A stretch of DNA of 64,000 nucleotides from Lachnospiraceae bacterium UBA7589. GTDB lineage: Bacteria > Bacillota > Clostridia > Lachnospirales > Lachnospiraceae. Below the pieces are notes generated by a model. That model saw nothing but the letters and a program-made list of their open reading frames with translations, was not told the DNA's origin and ran no database searches. The stretch is taken from NCBI GenBank assembly GCA_002476495.1, contig DLKL01000014.1, positions 4,007-68,006 of the forward strand, given 5' to 3'. A program made the translations under genes and the position numbers. Shown here in pieces: positions 9,164-18,881 of this stretch. Every line of letters starts with the position of its first letter. Positions within the stretch are counted from its first letter, which is position 1.

Positions 9164-10405
9164 GTGACGCTTAGCAAATTACAGTTACAGCAGGTGGATA
9201 ATCAGATAAAAAGGCTGATAAATACAGAAAGCTATTATGGGAAAATGTACAAGGAGGCCGGTATTACAGGAGTAGAATGTCAGGAGGATTTTGAAAAACT
9301 GCCATTCTCCAGTAAGGCTGACCTGAGAAATGCATATCCTCTCGGAATACAGGCTGTACCCGATGAAGATGTGGTGAGGATTCATTCATCATCGGGAACA
9401 ACAGGTAAGCCGGTAATTATACCTTATACTGCAAAGGATGTAGATGACTGGGCTATAATGTTTGCGAGATGCTATGAAACAGCAGGTATAACAAAAGAGG
9501 ACAGAATACAGATTACACCGGGATATGGTTTGTGGACAGCGGGAATAGGCTTCCAGGCCGGCTGTGAAAAGCTGGGGGCTATGGCTATACCTATGGGACC
9601 GGGTAATACAGATAAGCAGCTACAGATGATGATTGACCTTAAATCTACGGTTCTGACAGCCACATCCTCCTATGCTTTACTTCTGGCAGAGGAGATAAAT
9701 AAGCGTGGAATCAGGAATCAAATCCATCTCAAAAAGGGAATATTCGGCTCAGAGAGATGGAGTCAGAAAATGCGTGATTACATAGAGAAGGAACTGGGAA
9801 TAGAGCTGTATGATATATATGGACTTACTGAGATATATGGACCGGGTATAGGAATAAACTGTAAGGAACAGCATGGTATGCACTATTGGGATGATTATGT
9901 ATATATTGAAATCATAGATCCTGCTACTGGAAAGACTCTCCCTGACGGAGAAGAGGGGGAGATAGTAATAACAACTCTGGTTAAAGAGGGAGCACCGCTT
10001 ATCAGATTCCGTACTCATGATATTTCAAGAATTATTCCGGGAGAATGTACTTGTGGAAGAAAATATCCTAGATTGGATATTATTAAAGGACGAAGCGATG
10101 ATATGTTTAAGGTTCATGGAGTAAATATGTTTCCAAGCCAGGTTGAGGAGATACTTGGTCTTGTGGACGGAGTATCCAGTGAATATAATATCAATATAGC
10201 CCATGATGAAGCGAAAAACAGAGATGTTATTCTGGTTACGGTGGAGGCAGAAGGACGGGTTGAGTTCGACAGCGTAGGTGTTAAAATTAAGGAACTCTTC
10301 AAATCCAGGATGAGTGTTACGCCAAAGATTACCGTAGTCCCAATCGGAACACTGCCAAGAACAGAAAAGAAAGCAAAGAGAATTTTTGATCACAGGGAAT
10401 CATAG
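9164..10405 (+). CDS. Phenylacetate-CoA ligase family (PaaK-like) enzyme
   Basis: The 413-residue AMP-forming ligase carries HSSSGTTGKP (phosphate-binding loop), YDIYGLTEIYGPG, the RFRTHD motif near residue 285 and the C-terminal GRSDDMFKVHGVNMFPSQVEE hinge region. The family joins arylacetates to CoA; run in reverse after IorAB it could conserve energy as ATP by releasing arylacetate. The start is GTG, supported by AGGAGG. It follows iorB by 24 bases, the usual iorA-iorB-paaK arrangement of anaerobes. Confidence 0.9.
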   Translation: MTLSKLQLQQVDNQIKRLINTESYYGKMYKEAGITGVECQEDFEKLPFSSKADLRNAYPLGIQAVPDEDVVRIHSSSGTTGKPVIIPYTAKDVDDWAIMFARCYETAGITKEDRIQITPGYGLWTAGIGFQAGCEKLGAMAIPMGPGNTDKQLQMMIDLKSTVLTATSSYALLLAEEINKRGIRNQIHLKKGIFGSERWSQKMRDYIEKELGIELYDIYGLTEIYGPGIGINCKEQHGMHYWDDYVYIEIIDPATGKTLPDGEEGEIVITTLVKEGAPLIRFRTHDISRIIPGECTCGRKYPRLDIIKGRSDDMFKVHGVNMFPSQVEEILGLVDGVSSEYNINIAHDEAKNRDVILVTVEAEGRVEFDSVGVKIKELFKSRMSVTPKITVVPIGTLPRTEKKAKRIFDHRES

Positions 10406-10408
10406 AAT

Positions 10409-11071
10409 ATGCTGGATATAATTATTGTTGAAGATAATCAGGAGATAGGAAATCTTTTATGCGATTTTCTCCGCAAAGAAAACTATACGGTAAGTCTTGC
10501 ATCCACAGGGGAAAAGGCTCTTGCTCTGTTTGAAAAATACGGAGCAAGGCTGATTATTCTTGACATAATGCTGCCGGGTATGGATGGTTTTTTGGTGTGT
10601 TCAAAAATAAGAGAGACCTCCAACGCCCATATATTGATTGCCAGTGCAAAAAACCAGAAGGACGACAAGCTTAAGGGACTTAATCTTGGAGCGGATGATT
10701 ATATTGAAAAGCCCTTTGATATAGACATACTTATGGCCAAGATTAAGGGAATATTCAAAAGAAAATATGCCATGGAGGAGCTTCAATCCGGCGACATAAG
10801 TCTGAATACCGTTACTGAAAGGCTGTATGTGGGAGATAAGCATATTGATACCACGTTAAAGGAATTTGAGCTGTTAAAGCTTTTAATGCAAAACCCGGGT
10901 ATTACACTGAAAAAGGAATATATATTTAATTCTATATGGGGCAGTGACAGTGATTCTGAGCTTCAGACCCTTACAGTCCATATAAAGTGGTTAAGGGAAA
11001 AGATTGAAAAGGATCCAAGACATCCGGAGCATATTATCACAGAGTGGGGAGTAGGTTACAGGTTTGAATAA
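10409..11071 (+). CDS. OmpR-family response regulator
   Basis: The protein has 220 residues. A receiver domain (IIIVEDNQE, Asp near residue 51 in LIILDIMLPGMDG, K in YIEKPFD) is followed by a winged-helix DNA-binding domain (LKEFELLKLLMQNPG and VHIKWLREKIE). It begins only 3 bases after the ligase stop codon and overlaps the kinase downstream, so it looks co-transcribed with iorAB and the ligase. Its target is not known; the BceAB-like exporter further down is the obvious candidate. Confidence 0.93.
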   Translation: MLDIIIVEDNQEIGNLLCDFLRKENYTVSLASTGEKALALFEKYGARLIILDIMLPGMDGFLVCSKIRETSNAHILIASAKNQKDDKLKGLNLGADDYIEKPFDIDILMAKIKGIFKRKYAMEELQSGDISLNTVTERLYVGDKHIDTTLKEFELLKLLMQNPGITLKKEYIFNSIWGSDSDSELQTLTVHIKWLREKIEKDPRHPEHIITEWGVGYRFE

Positions 11072-12284
11072 GTATAAAAGATTTGCCATGACAGTTATAG
11101 TAATAAATATACTCCTGATTATAGGCTTTAACATAATTATAAAAGCAGATAATCAGGGTATGGCGTATGGGCAATATAGGGTTGACATTTCACGGATTGT
11201 AAAGCTTATGGAGGCGGGAGAAACAATTGACAGGCTGAATCTAAAGGAATATTCTACCATAATAGCAGTTAAGGAATTTGCCCCTGATGAGGTTACAAAA
11301 AACAGTTATACTGTGGAGAGTGTCAATGGAAAGTTATACAGGTTTGAATACAGGGGGCAAAAGCAGGAAGGTAGACTGATTTTAAATATATTGATGATAC
11401 TGAATCTTCTATTTAATATCTTTTTGATATTTTATATCGGCAAAAAGGTTATAAAACCAATGTCTGATATGACCGAGCTTGCGGTCACGCTGGCAAAAGG
11501 GAATCTGTCAATACCGATAAAAGCAGAAAAAAGAAGCTTCCTTGGAAGGCTTGTATGGAGTCTGGATATGCTGAGGGAAAAGCTGGAGGGGGATAAGGAG
11601 AGAGAGCTTGAGCTTATAAAGGACAGAAAAACATTGATTTTATCCCTGTCTCATGATATTAAGACGCCTCTTTCTGCTATTGATTTGTATACCAATGCTC
11701 TCTTAAAAAATATATATGACAGCCATGAGGGAAAGCAGGCAGCTATAAATGGCATACGGAAGAATACACATATAATAAAAGATTATGTAAATCAAATTAA
11801 TCAGGCTGCCAGGGAGGACTTTTTGTCACTTCAGGTTAATAACAGTGATTTTTATATCAATGATGTGCTGGATTATATTAATGAATATTACACTGATAAA
11901 ATGAGTCAGAAGCATACAGGATTCGTGATTCATGCAGGCGAAAATTGTCTTTTGTACGGAGATAAGGACAGAACAATAGAGGTTTTGCAAAATATAATAG
12001 AAAATGCACTCAAATACGGAGACGGAAAGAAAATCGGAATTTACTGCAATGAAGAAGAGGGTTGTAAGCTGATATCAGTTGAAAATACCGGCTGTACACT
12101 GAAGCCGGAGGAGATAAATTATATATTTGATTCCTTTTACAGAGGAGCTAACAGCGAATCCGTAAAAGGGAGTGGCCTGGGGCTTTACATAGCAAGGCAG
12201 CTTATACATATGATGGATGGAGAGATATATGCAGGAATAGAAAGTGATATATTTAAGCTGGTGGTTGTCTTAAGAAAACTATAA
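11064..12284 (+). CDS. Sensor histidine kinase, HAMP/HisKA type
   Basis: The kinase has 406 residues: a membrane helix at about 7-27, a short extracellular loop of about 80 residues, a second helix near 105-125, a HAMP-like linker, an H-box (LSHDIKTPLSA) and HATPase_c (QNIIENALKYG, GSGLGLYIARQ). The start is a TTG at 11064 that overlaps the regulator stop. The architecture matches kinases paired with peptide-antibiotic ABC exporters, and such an exporter follows after a terminator. Confidence 0.9.
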   Translation: MNKYKRFAMTVIVINILLIIGFNIIIKADNQGMAYGQYRVDISRIVKLMEAGETIDRLNLKEYSTIIAVKEFAPDEVTKNSYTVESVNGKLYRFEYRGQKQEGRLILNILMILNLLFNIFLIFYIGKKVIKPMSDMTELAVTLAKGNLSIPIKAEKRSFLGRLVWSLDMLREKLEGDKERELELIKDRKTLILSLSHDIKTPLSAIDLYTNALLKNIYDSHEGKQAAINGIRKNTHIIKDYVNQINQAAREDFLSLQVNNSDFYINDVLDYINEYYTDKMSQKHTGFVIHAGENCLLYGDKDRTIEVLQNIIENALKYGDGKKIGIYCNEEEGCKLISVENTGCTLKPEEINYIFDSFYRGANSESVKGSGLGLYIARQLIHMMDGEIYAGIESDIFKLVVVLRKL

Positions 12285-12287
12285 TAG

Positions 12288-12326
12288 AAATGTAGTATGG
12301 ATTTTTCTGTACTACATTTTTTCTTT
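12288..12326 (+). terminator. Rho-independent terminator after the second two-component system
   Basis: AAATGTAGTA (12288-12297) pairs with TACTACATTT (12310-12319) and runs into a T tract. It separates the kinase from the ABC genes, which therefore need their own promoter within the next 60 bases; none was assigned with confidence. Confidence 0.8.
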
Positions 12327-12384
12327 AAGGATTATTTAATAATTATGCAGGTATATTAGATAAAAAGATTAAGGGAGGTGCAGC

Positions 12385-14745
12385 ATGCTGTTTAATATTT
12401 TAAAGCGGGATTTAAAGCGGAAAAAAACGATGAACTGTATTTTGTTTCTGTTTTCGATTCTGGTATCAATGTTTGTTTCAAGTGGAGTAAACAATGTAGT
12501 AACGGTTATGAACGGAACAGACTATTTCTTTGAGAAGGCCGGGATTGGGGATTACATAATAATTACACAAAATGGTGACGGAGGAGTAACAGATATCCTG
12601 GACAATTCTGATAACCAGGAGGGGTATCGTATCGAAGAAAGTATTTTCTGCTCCAAGGAGGATATTGTTTCAGAGGAAAAAGAGCTTAATATGAAAAATA
12701 ATATTACGCTGGTGCAGTCGGTAAAAAACGGGGGAATCAATTATTTTTTAGAGGATAACTCAGTATTGAGGGATGTAAACAAAGGTGAGATATATGTTTC
12801 AATAGCCTTGATGAATAAGAATGATTTATCAGTGGGGGATACAATCAAAATAGAAATAGGAAACATCTCCGGAGAGTTTAAAATTGCCGGAGGAATAAAG
12901 GATGCACTTATGGGCTCAGAGATGATGGGAAACATAAGAATTATCCTTAACGACGAGGACTATGGTAAATTTGCCGGAGATCCTTCTGTAGAAGCATATA
13001 AGGGCTGTATATTCTATATTGAAACGGAAAATGCAAAGGAATTATCCGCGGAGCTGACGGCGGGAAAAAATGTCCTGTTCGAAAACGGCAGAGATACAAT
13101 AAAGCTTCTTTATGTTATGGATATGATATTGGCAATAATAGTGCTGGTATTGAGTATATGCCTCATTATAGTATCCTTTGTATTACTCAAATTTGTGATT
13201 ACGTTTACAATAAATGAGGAATACAGGGAAATAGGTGTAATGAAGGCTATAGGAATAAAAAACACTAAAATACGTGGGCTGTATATGATAAAATACTTTT
13301 TTATTGCTGTTGCCGGAGGATTGATAGGATTTTTATTAAGCATTCCATTCGGAAATATGCTTATCAGGGCTGCATCTGAAAAAATGTATCTGGGAAATGA
13401 CAGCGGATACATTTATAATATAGCAGGTGCCTTAATAGTTGTAATTATAATGGTCGGATTTGCTTATATATGCACAGGGAAGGTAAAAAAGTCCTCCCCA
13501 GTAGATGCTATAAGAAACGGACATACAGGTGAAAGATTTAAGAAGAAAACCATATATTCATTAAAAAAGGCACATACCTCCTCAGTGTGGTATATGGCTA
13601 TAAATGATATATTAAGTGCTCCTAAAAGATTTATAACCATAGTTGCTTCCTTCTTTCTGTGCTCGATATTTGTGCTGGGGATAGTCCTTGTAACGGATAC
13701 TATGAACAGTGAAAATCTGATTACCCTATTTGGAAAGGAGTCAGATGTATATATACCTGATTCCGGGCTTGTAAAAATGGAATCTATGAGCGAAGGGGGA
13801 GAGGAAATACTGGATGAGGTTAAGGAGGATATAAGTAATCGTCTGGAAAAGGAAAATATGCCGGCAACGGTCAGCATTGAGGTGTGGTACAAATATACAT
13901 GCTACGTTGATGGGGAGCAATATTCCCTGGTGTTACAGAAAAACTCCGGAACAAAGACGGGGGACTATGAGTATATTGAAGGCTCGGCGCCGGAAAATCC
14001 TGATGAAATAGCAATAACTCCGGGAATATCAGAAAAAACAGGAGCCCAAATCGGAGACATTATAACAATAGATTTCGGAAATGAAAAAAAGGATTGTATG
14101 GTTGTTGGATATTTTCAGAGCATGAATCAGTTGGGACAGGTTATAAGGCTGCATCAGGATGCACCTACATCGATGAAAAATGCGTCAGCTCTTATGGCAT
14201 ATCAGATTGATTTTACGGATAATCCAGACAGTGAGGAAATAGAAAAAAGAGTGGAACGTATTAAAGATATATATGACATTGACGGAGTTTATACAGCAAG
14301 CGGATATTGCCGGGATTGTATCGGAGTGGTGGATACCATGGAGAGCATAAGGGCTATGCTTCTTATGATTACCTGTATAGTTGTAATTCTTGTAACTGTA
14401 CTTATGGAAAAGTCCTTTACCTCAGACGAGAGAGGTCAGATAGCACTTTTAAAGGCAATAGGTTTCAAGGATAAAACCATTATAAAGTGGCATGTAACCA
14501 GATTTTTCATTGTAGGTCTTGTGGCTGAGCTTCTGGCATTGGCTTTGACTATGCCGGTTACAGCTTTATGGTGTAATCCGATATGGAAGATGGCGGGAGC
14601 TGTTACAGTGGAATACTATTTTAAGCCAATATCAATATTGGTAATATATCCTGGAATTATTATAGCAATAACACTTATTTCGGCTTATCTTACAGCTCTG
14701 GGCACAAGGAGAATAAAGAGCAGTGATATTGTAAATGTAGAATAG
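12385..14745 (+). CDS. ABC transporter permease with two FtsX domains
   Basis: The 786-residue membrane protein is built as two FtsX/MacB-like halves. The first has a helix near 15-35, an extracellular domain and three helices around 240-370. The second begins with a helix near 415-440, then an extracellular domain and three C-terminal helices. Each half carries a coupling element (EYREIGVMKAIG and ERGQIALLKAIG). GGGAGGTG precedes the ATG. It pairs with the ATPase 17 bases downstream. Duplicated FtsX permeases of this kind serve in peptide or antibiotic export or detoxification; substrate unknown. Confidence 0.87.
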   Translation: MLFNILKRDLKRKKTMNCILFLFSILVSMFVSSGVNNVVTVMNGTDYFFEKAGIGDYIIITQNGDGGVTDILDNSDNQEGYRIEESIFCSKEDIVSEEKELNMKNNITLVQSVKNGGINYFLEDNSVLRDVNKGEIYVSIALMNKNDLSVGDTIKIEIGNISGEFKIAGGIKDALMGSEMMGNIRIILNDEDYGKFAGDPSVEAYKGCIFYIETENAKELSAELTAGKNVLFENGRDTIKLLYVMDMILAIIVLVLSICLIIVSFVLLKFVITFTINEEYREIGVMKAIGIKNTKIRGLYMIKYFFIAVAGGLIGFLLSIPFGNMLIRAASEKMYLGNDSGYIYNIAGALIVVIIMVGFAYICTGKVKKSSPVDAIRNGHTGERFKKKTIYSLKKAHTSSVWYMAINDILSAPKRFITIVASFFLCSIFVLGIVLVTDTMNSENLITLFGKESDVYIPDSGLVKMESMSEGGEEILDEVKEDISNRLEKENMPATVSIEVWYKYTCYVDGEQYSLVLQKNSGTKTGDYEYIEGSAPENPDEIAITPGISEKTGAQIGDIITIDFGNEKKDCMVVGYFQSMNQLGQVIRLHQDAPTSMKNASALMAYQIDFTDNPDSEEIEKRVERIKDIYDIDGVYTASGYCRDCIGVVDTMESIRAMLLMITCIVVILVTVLMEKSFTSDERGQIALLKAIGFKDKTIIKWHVTRFFIVGLVAELLALALTMPVTALWCNPIWKMAGAVTVEYYFKPISILVIYPGIIIAITLISAYLTALGTRRIKSSDIVNVE

Positions 14746-14762
14746 AAAATGGAGGCGGGAAA

Positions 14763-15536
14763 ATGGAAAACAGTAGAGAAAAATTGCTGCAGGTAAAGGA
14801 TCTGTGTAAGACATATATTACAAATAAAAGACAAAATAATGTATTAAGAAATGTTAATCTTGATGTGGAGAGAGGAGATATGGTGGCTATAATGGGACCG
14901 TCAGGCTCAGGAAAGTCGACTCTGCTTTATACCGTATCGGGAATGGATATTCCCACCAGCGGAAAAGTCCTGTTTGACGGAAGGGAGCTGACAAAGCTTG
15001 GGGCCAATGAGCTTGCCGATATAAGACTCAACGAGATGGGCTTTATTTTTCAGCAGATGTATATGATGAAGAATCTGACCGTTCTGGACAATATAGTTCT
15101 TCCGGGGATAGAGAGCAAAAAGGATAAGCTGTCAAGAAAGGATAAGCTTATAAGGGGAGAAGAGCTTATGAGAAAGCTGTCAATAATTGATATTGCGGAT
15201 AATGATATAAATGAAGTATCAGGTGGACAGCTGCAAAGAGCCTGCATAGCCAGAAGTATGATTAATAACCCTAAGCTTTTATTCGCAGATGAGCCTACAG
15301 GTGCTCTTAACAGAGCGACCTCAAATACTGTTATGGAGGAGCTTGTTAAGCTTAACAATGAGGGTACAACCATAATGATGGTAACACATGATTCAAAGAT
15401 TGCAGCAAGATGTAAAAGGGTATTGTACATTGTAGACGGTAACATAAAGGGAGAGTACAAAAACCCTGATGAGGAGCTTAAACCAATGGACAGGGAAAGA
15501 AGGCTTAACAACTGGCTTATGGAATTGGGCTGGTAA
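14763..15536 (+). CDS. ABC transporter ATP-binding protein
   Basis: The 257-residue ATPase has Walker A (GPSGSGKST), a Q-loop (FIFQQMYMMKNLTV), the signature VSGGQLQRACIARS, Walker B (LLFADEPTGALN) and the switch VTHD. The D-loop reads GALN rather than GALD, as in many Firmicutes antimicrobial-peptide exporters. It is the partner of the permease just upstream. The stop lies 3 bases from the convergent AraC-type gene, with only a short GGCTG/CAGCC stem between them. Confidence 0.92.
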   Translation: MENSREKLLQVKDLCKTYITNKRQNNVLRNVNLDVERGDMVAIMGPSGSGKSTLLYTVSGMDIPTSGKVLFDGRELTKLGANELADIRLNEMGFIFQQMYMMKNLTVLDNIVLPGIESKKDKLSRKDKLIRGEELMRKLSIIDIADNDINEVSGGQLQRACIARSMINNPKLLFADEPTGALNRATSNTVMEELVKLNNEGTTIMMVTHDSKIAARCKRVLYIVDGNIKGEYKNPDEELKPMDRERRLNNWLMELGW

Positions 15537-15539
15537 TAA

Positions 15540-16301
15540 TCAGCCGTTATCCGAGTCAAAATGCTTTCTGTAATTTCTATCCCTATACTCCTTTGGAGTC
15601 ATGCCGGTTTCCTTTTTAAAGGTGCTTATAAAATGGCTGTGTGAGGAAAATGCAAGGTAATTTCCAATCTCCAAAGGAGTGTAATGGGTGTAGATAAGCA
15701 TGCTTTTTGCTGCATCGGTTTTCAGTCTGGTTATAAAAGAGCCAATAGTTACCCCGGTTTCCTTTTTAAACAGGCTGCATAGATAGGATTTGTTAAGTCC
15801 CACATGGTGCGCAACTGATTCCAGTGAGATTTTTTCCTGAAAATGCTCATAGATATAATCCATAGCTTTTATAACAGACAGGGACATAACCGGCTGCCTT
15901 TTCAGATCCTTCATTCGTCTGGTAAAATCATATACCACATTCCGGTGTAAAAGTGTGACCTCATCCTCAAGAGTGCAGATATCCGCCTTTTGAATATAAA
16001 TATCACTAAGGGTATATGCTGTTTCCTCGGGAAGCCCACCCTCAATGCAAAAGCGGGTAATAAGGGCTATGGTTATTGTAAGATGGTATTTGAGATTTCT
16101 CAGAGGATTTTTTGACAAAACTCCCAGAAACTCATTTTTGAGAGGAAGCATAAGACTTTTTACCATTTCCGGATTCCCGGATTTGACAGCATTGTAAAAT
16201 GACAGTTCCTTGTCATAAGCAAGGTGGCGGATGCCGTATTCTCTGTTGGTGAATAATGTATGGGAAAGTAAATGGTTTGTGGATGGCGATGTATTTTTCA
16301 T
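15540..16301 (-). CDS. AraC-family transcriptional regulator
   Basis: The protein has 253 residues. A C-terminal double helix-turn-helix of the AraC class (SLESVAHHVGLNKSYLCSLF, then the second unit ending SHFISTFKKETGMTPKEYR) follows a helical N-terminal domain of about 145 residues without a recognisable cupin. That N-terminus resembles the Lachnospiraceae AraC group with unassigned sensor domains. AGGAG precedes the ATG. It is divergent from the GH5 gene, its likeliest target. The ligand is unknown. Confidence 0.88.
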   Translation of the reverse strand: MKNTSPSTNHLLSHTLFTNREYGIRHLAYDKELSFYNAVKSGNPEMVKSLMLPLKNEFLGVLSKNPLRNLKYHLTITIALITRFCIEGGLPEETAYTLSDIYIQKADICTLEDEVTLLHRNVVYDFTRRMKDLKRQPVMSLSVIKAMDYIYEHFQEKISLESVAHHVGLNKSYLCSLFKKETGVTIGSFITRLKTDAAKSMLIYTHYTPLEIGNYLAFSSHSHFISTFKKETGMTPKEYRDRNYRKHFDSDNG

Positions 16302-16504
16302 AATTTCTCCTGATTTAATGGTTATTAATATTTTTTTACAGTTCTATTCATACTCTCATGATATGTTATATTGTGTCATGTAATAAACGATACATATAGG
16401 ATTAACTGTATATATTATACACAAATATTATAATACAAAACAAAATATTTTGATATAATATATTTGTAAAATATCGTAAATTAGCAATATAGAATCAAAT
16501 ATAC

Positions 16505-16525
16505 AAATCTGAACAATACAGATTT
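16505..16525. promoter_or_regulatory. Small inverted repeat in the GH5 leader
   Basis: AAATCTG (16505-16511) and CAGATTT (16519-16525) form a 7-bp dyad just before the GH5 ribosome site, in the 243-bp divergent region. A GATATAAT-type -10 lies near 16450. It may be an operator or a leader hairpin. Confidence 0.4.
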
Positions 16526-16544
16526 TGCAGAGAGGAGAACGGCA

Positions 16545-17582
16545 ATGGAATTATTAAGAGGAATAAATTTTGGAGGATATCTCTCACAGTGTGAACATTC
16601 CCTTGAACATTATAAAGCATTTATTTCAAAGGAGGATGTAAAAAGGGTTGCGGACTGGGGCTTTGACCATATCCGTCTTCCTATTGATTATGAGGTACTT
16701 GAAACTCCTTCCGGAGAGGATTATATGGAAGGAATAAGCTATGTTAATCAGATGGTGGGCTGGTGTCAGGATTATGGTCTGGATATTATTCTTGATCTGC
16801 ACAAGGCATATGGCTATGATTTTAATGATGCCGGAGATTCAGAGAAAAATAATCTCTTTAAGGACAAGGAATTAAGTAAGAGATTCACAGATTTGTGGGT
16901 GAGAATGGCTAAAAGATACGGAGGCTTCAAAAATGTTGCCTTTGAACTGTTAAATGAGGTAGTGGAAGAGGAAAATGCCAGACTCTGGAATGACCTTGTA
17001 AATGCTACGGTAAAGGCTATAAGGGTATTCGCTCCGGAAACTCCCATTATATATGGAGGTATACAGTGGAATAGTGCCAGAACTCTAAAATTACTGGATC
17101 CTCCTGCTGATAAAAATATAATATATACTTTTCACATGTATGAACCGTTGATTTTTACACATCAAAAAGCATACTGGGTGCCTGATATGCCAATGGATAT
17201 AGATATATATTATCCTGAAAGCATGGATTACTACAGAAAAATGTCAACACTTATCGGAGACAAAGGAAAGGATGTAATTGTATCACCTTGTAAGGAAATC
17301 GGAAGCCCTTTTTTAGAGGAAATGGTTAAGGAAGCAGTGGATTCAGCCGAAAAAGCAGGTGTGAGATTATATTGTGGTGAATTCGGAGTAATTGACAGGG
17401 CACCTGTTAAGGATACTCTGAGATGGTTTAGGGACATAATGGCAGTATTTGGAAAACACCATATCCATTGTGCTGTCTGGAGCTATAAGGAGATGGATTT
17501 TGGTATTTCTGATGATCATTATGCACCAATCCGTGAGGAGCTTATAAGACTCCTTACCGGACAGACAGAATTTACTGTTTAA
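16545..17582 (+). CDS. Glycoside hydrolase family 5 (cellulase-like), cytoplasmic
   Basis: The 345-residue TIM-barrel glycosidase shows HIRLPIDYE near residue 48, ILDLHKA, the acid/base FELLNE (Glu about residue 138), HMYEP, and the nucleophile region YCGEFG (Glu about residue 279), all GH5 hallmarks. It has no signal peptide or membrane segment, so it probably acts on imported beta-glucan or beta-mannan oligosaccharides. GAGGAG precedes the ATG. It is transcribed alone, ends in a strong terminator and is divergent from an AraC-type regulator. Confidence 0.88.
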   Translation: MELLRGINFGGYLSQCEHSLEHYKAFISKEDVKRVADWGFDHIRLPIDYEVLETPSGEDYMEGISYVNQMVGWCQDYGLDIILDLHKAYGYDFNDAGDSEKNNLFKDKELSKRFTDLWVRMAKRYGGFKNVAFELLNEVVEEENARLWNDLVNATVKAIRVFAPETPIIYGGIQWNSARTLKLLDPPADKNIIYTFHMYEPLIFTHQKAYWVPDMPMDIDIYYPESMDYYRKMSTLIGDKGKDVIVSPCKEIGSPFLEEMVKEAVDSAEKAGVRLYCGEFGVIDRAPVKDTLRWFRDIMAVFGKHHIHCAVWSYKEMDFGISDDHYAPIREELIRLLTGQTEFTV

Positions 17583-17596
17583 AAAAAGAATACATT

Positions 17597-17639
17597 GTGG
17601 TATAATCCCATAGAAATATAGGATTATACCACTTTTTTT
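17597..17639 (+). terminator. Strong Rho-independent terminator after GH5
   Basis: A perfect 12-bp stem (GTGGTATAATCC at 17597-17608, GGATTATACCAC at 17621-17632) is followed by seven Ts. Confidence 0.92.
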
Positions 17640-17665
17640 GTGTAATTAATTATGCGGAGGAGATT

Positions 17666-18880
17666 ATGCTAAGAACGATTGAGTTATTTGTTTTCTGGTA
17701 TCCTGCCATTATGTCTGTTGTGTGGGTTGTAGGTGGACTAATATTTTACCTGTCCAATGAAAGAAAGGGTCCGCTGCCCTTGTATGAAACCCCTCTGGTA
17801 TCAATATTAGTACCCTGTTTCAATGAAGCTGATACCATAGAAAATACAGTGAAGCGATTATCACAGATACAGTATCCGAATTATGAGATAATTGTAATTA
17901 ATGACGGAAGCTCGGATGCCACATCGGAAGTGGTTATGAGATTGCTTGACAAATATGAAAAATTGCGATTCATTGATTTAAAAGAGAATAACGGAAAGGC
18001 AAACGCATTATATCTTGGACTTTTGGCGTCTAACGGAGAAATCCTAATGGGGGTAGACTCGGATGCCTATATTATGCCGGATGCGCTTAATTATATAATT
18101 CCTCACTTCACCAATCCGTATAACGGAGAGAGAGTCGGAGCAGTTACAGGTAATCCAAGAGTCAGAAACAGAAGCTCTTTACTGGCCAAAATCCAGCTTT
18201 GCGAGTATGCCAGTATAGTAAGCCTGATAAAGAGGACCCAGCGTATCTGGGGGAAGGTTATGACAGTATCAGGGGTTGTGGTTGCATTTAGAAAACGGGC
18301 TCTTCTGGACTGTAGATTGTGGGACCGTGATATGATAACAGAGGACATAGGGGTCACATGGAAGCTGGAAAAGAAGTTCTGGGATATCAGATATGAACCA
18401 AGAGCATTATGTATGATGCTGGTGCCGGAAACTGTTAAAGGTCTGTTTAAGCAAAGAAAGAGATGGGCCCAGGGAGGCATGGAAATATTAAGAAGGCATT
18501 ATGACATATTTGGTGACTGGAAAACAAGAAGGATGTTTTTTGTATATATTGAACAGATAATTTCTATAATATGGGCTCTGTGCTGGCTGGCGATGCTCAT
18601 TATTCTTATATGTAATTACATTGTATTGGGAGAGTGGATTGCCTTGCCATATATATGGAAAAGTCTGTTCTTATCCGTGGTATGTCTGATACAATTTGCA
18701 ATTGCCATGTTACTTGACAGCAGATATGATAAAAATCTGGTAAAAAATGCAGTTACAGCCATATGGTATCCATTCTTATACTGGTATGTCAATGCATTGA
18801 TTGTAATTGCATCGCTGCCTGCTCTTTTTAGAAAAAGAAAGAAAACAGCAACATGGAACAGTCCGGACAGGGGGTTGTAG
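17666..18880 (+). CDS. pgaC: Family 2 glycosyltransferase, PgaC/IcaA-like polysaccharide synthase
   Basis: The 404-residue processive synthase has an N-terminal helix, a GT-A catalytic domain with VPCFNEADT, DGSSD, the DxD-like GVDSDA, TEDIG and the QRKRWAQGG (QxxRW) motif, and three or four C-terminal helices. The family polymerises UDP-GlcNAc into beta-1,6-poly-GlcNAc and exports it. The PgaD-like gene starts one base after its stop, which supports the assignment over cellulose or hyaluronan synthase. No PgaA/B or IcaB/C partner is present nearby, so the exact polymer is not certain. Confidence 0.85.
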   Translation: MLRTIELFVFWYPAIMSVVWVVGGLIFYLSNERKGPLPLYETPLVSILVPCFNEADTIENTVKRLSQIQYPNYEIIVINDGSSDATSEVVMRLLDKYEKLRFIDLKENNGKANALYLGLLASNGEILMGVDSDAYIMPDALNYIIPHFTNPYNGERVGAVTGNPRVRNRSSLLAKIQLCEYASIVSLIKRTQRIWGKVMTVSGVVVAFRKRALLDCRLWDRDMITEDIGVTWKLEKKFWDIRYEPRALCMMLVPETVKGLFKQRKRWAQGGMEILRRHYDIFGDWKTRRMFFVYIEQIISIIWALCWLAMLIILICNYIVLGEWIALPYIWKSLFLSVVCLIQFAIAMLLDSRYDKNLVKNAVTAIWYPFLYWYVNALIVIASLPALFRKRKKTATWNSPDRGL

Positions 18881-18881
18881 A

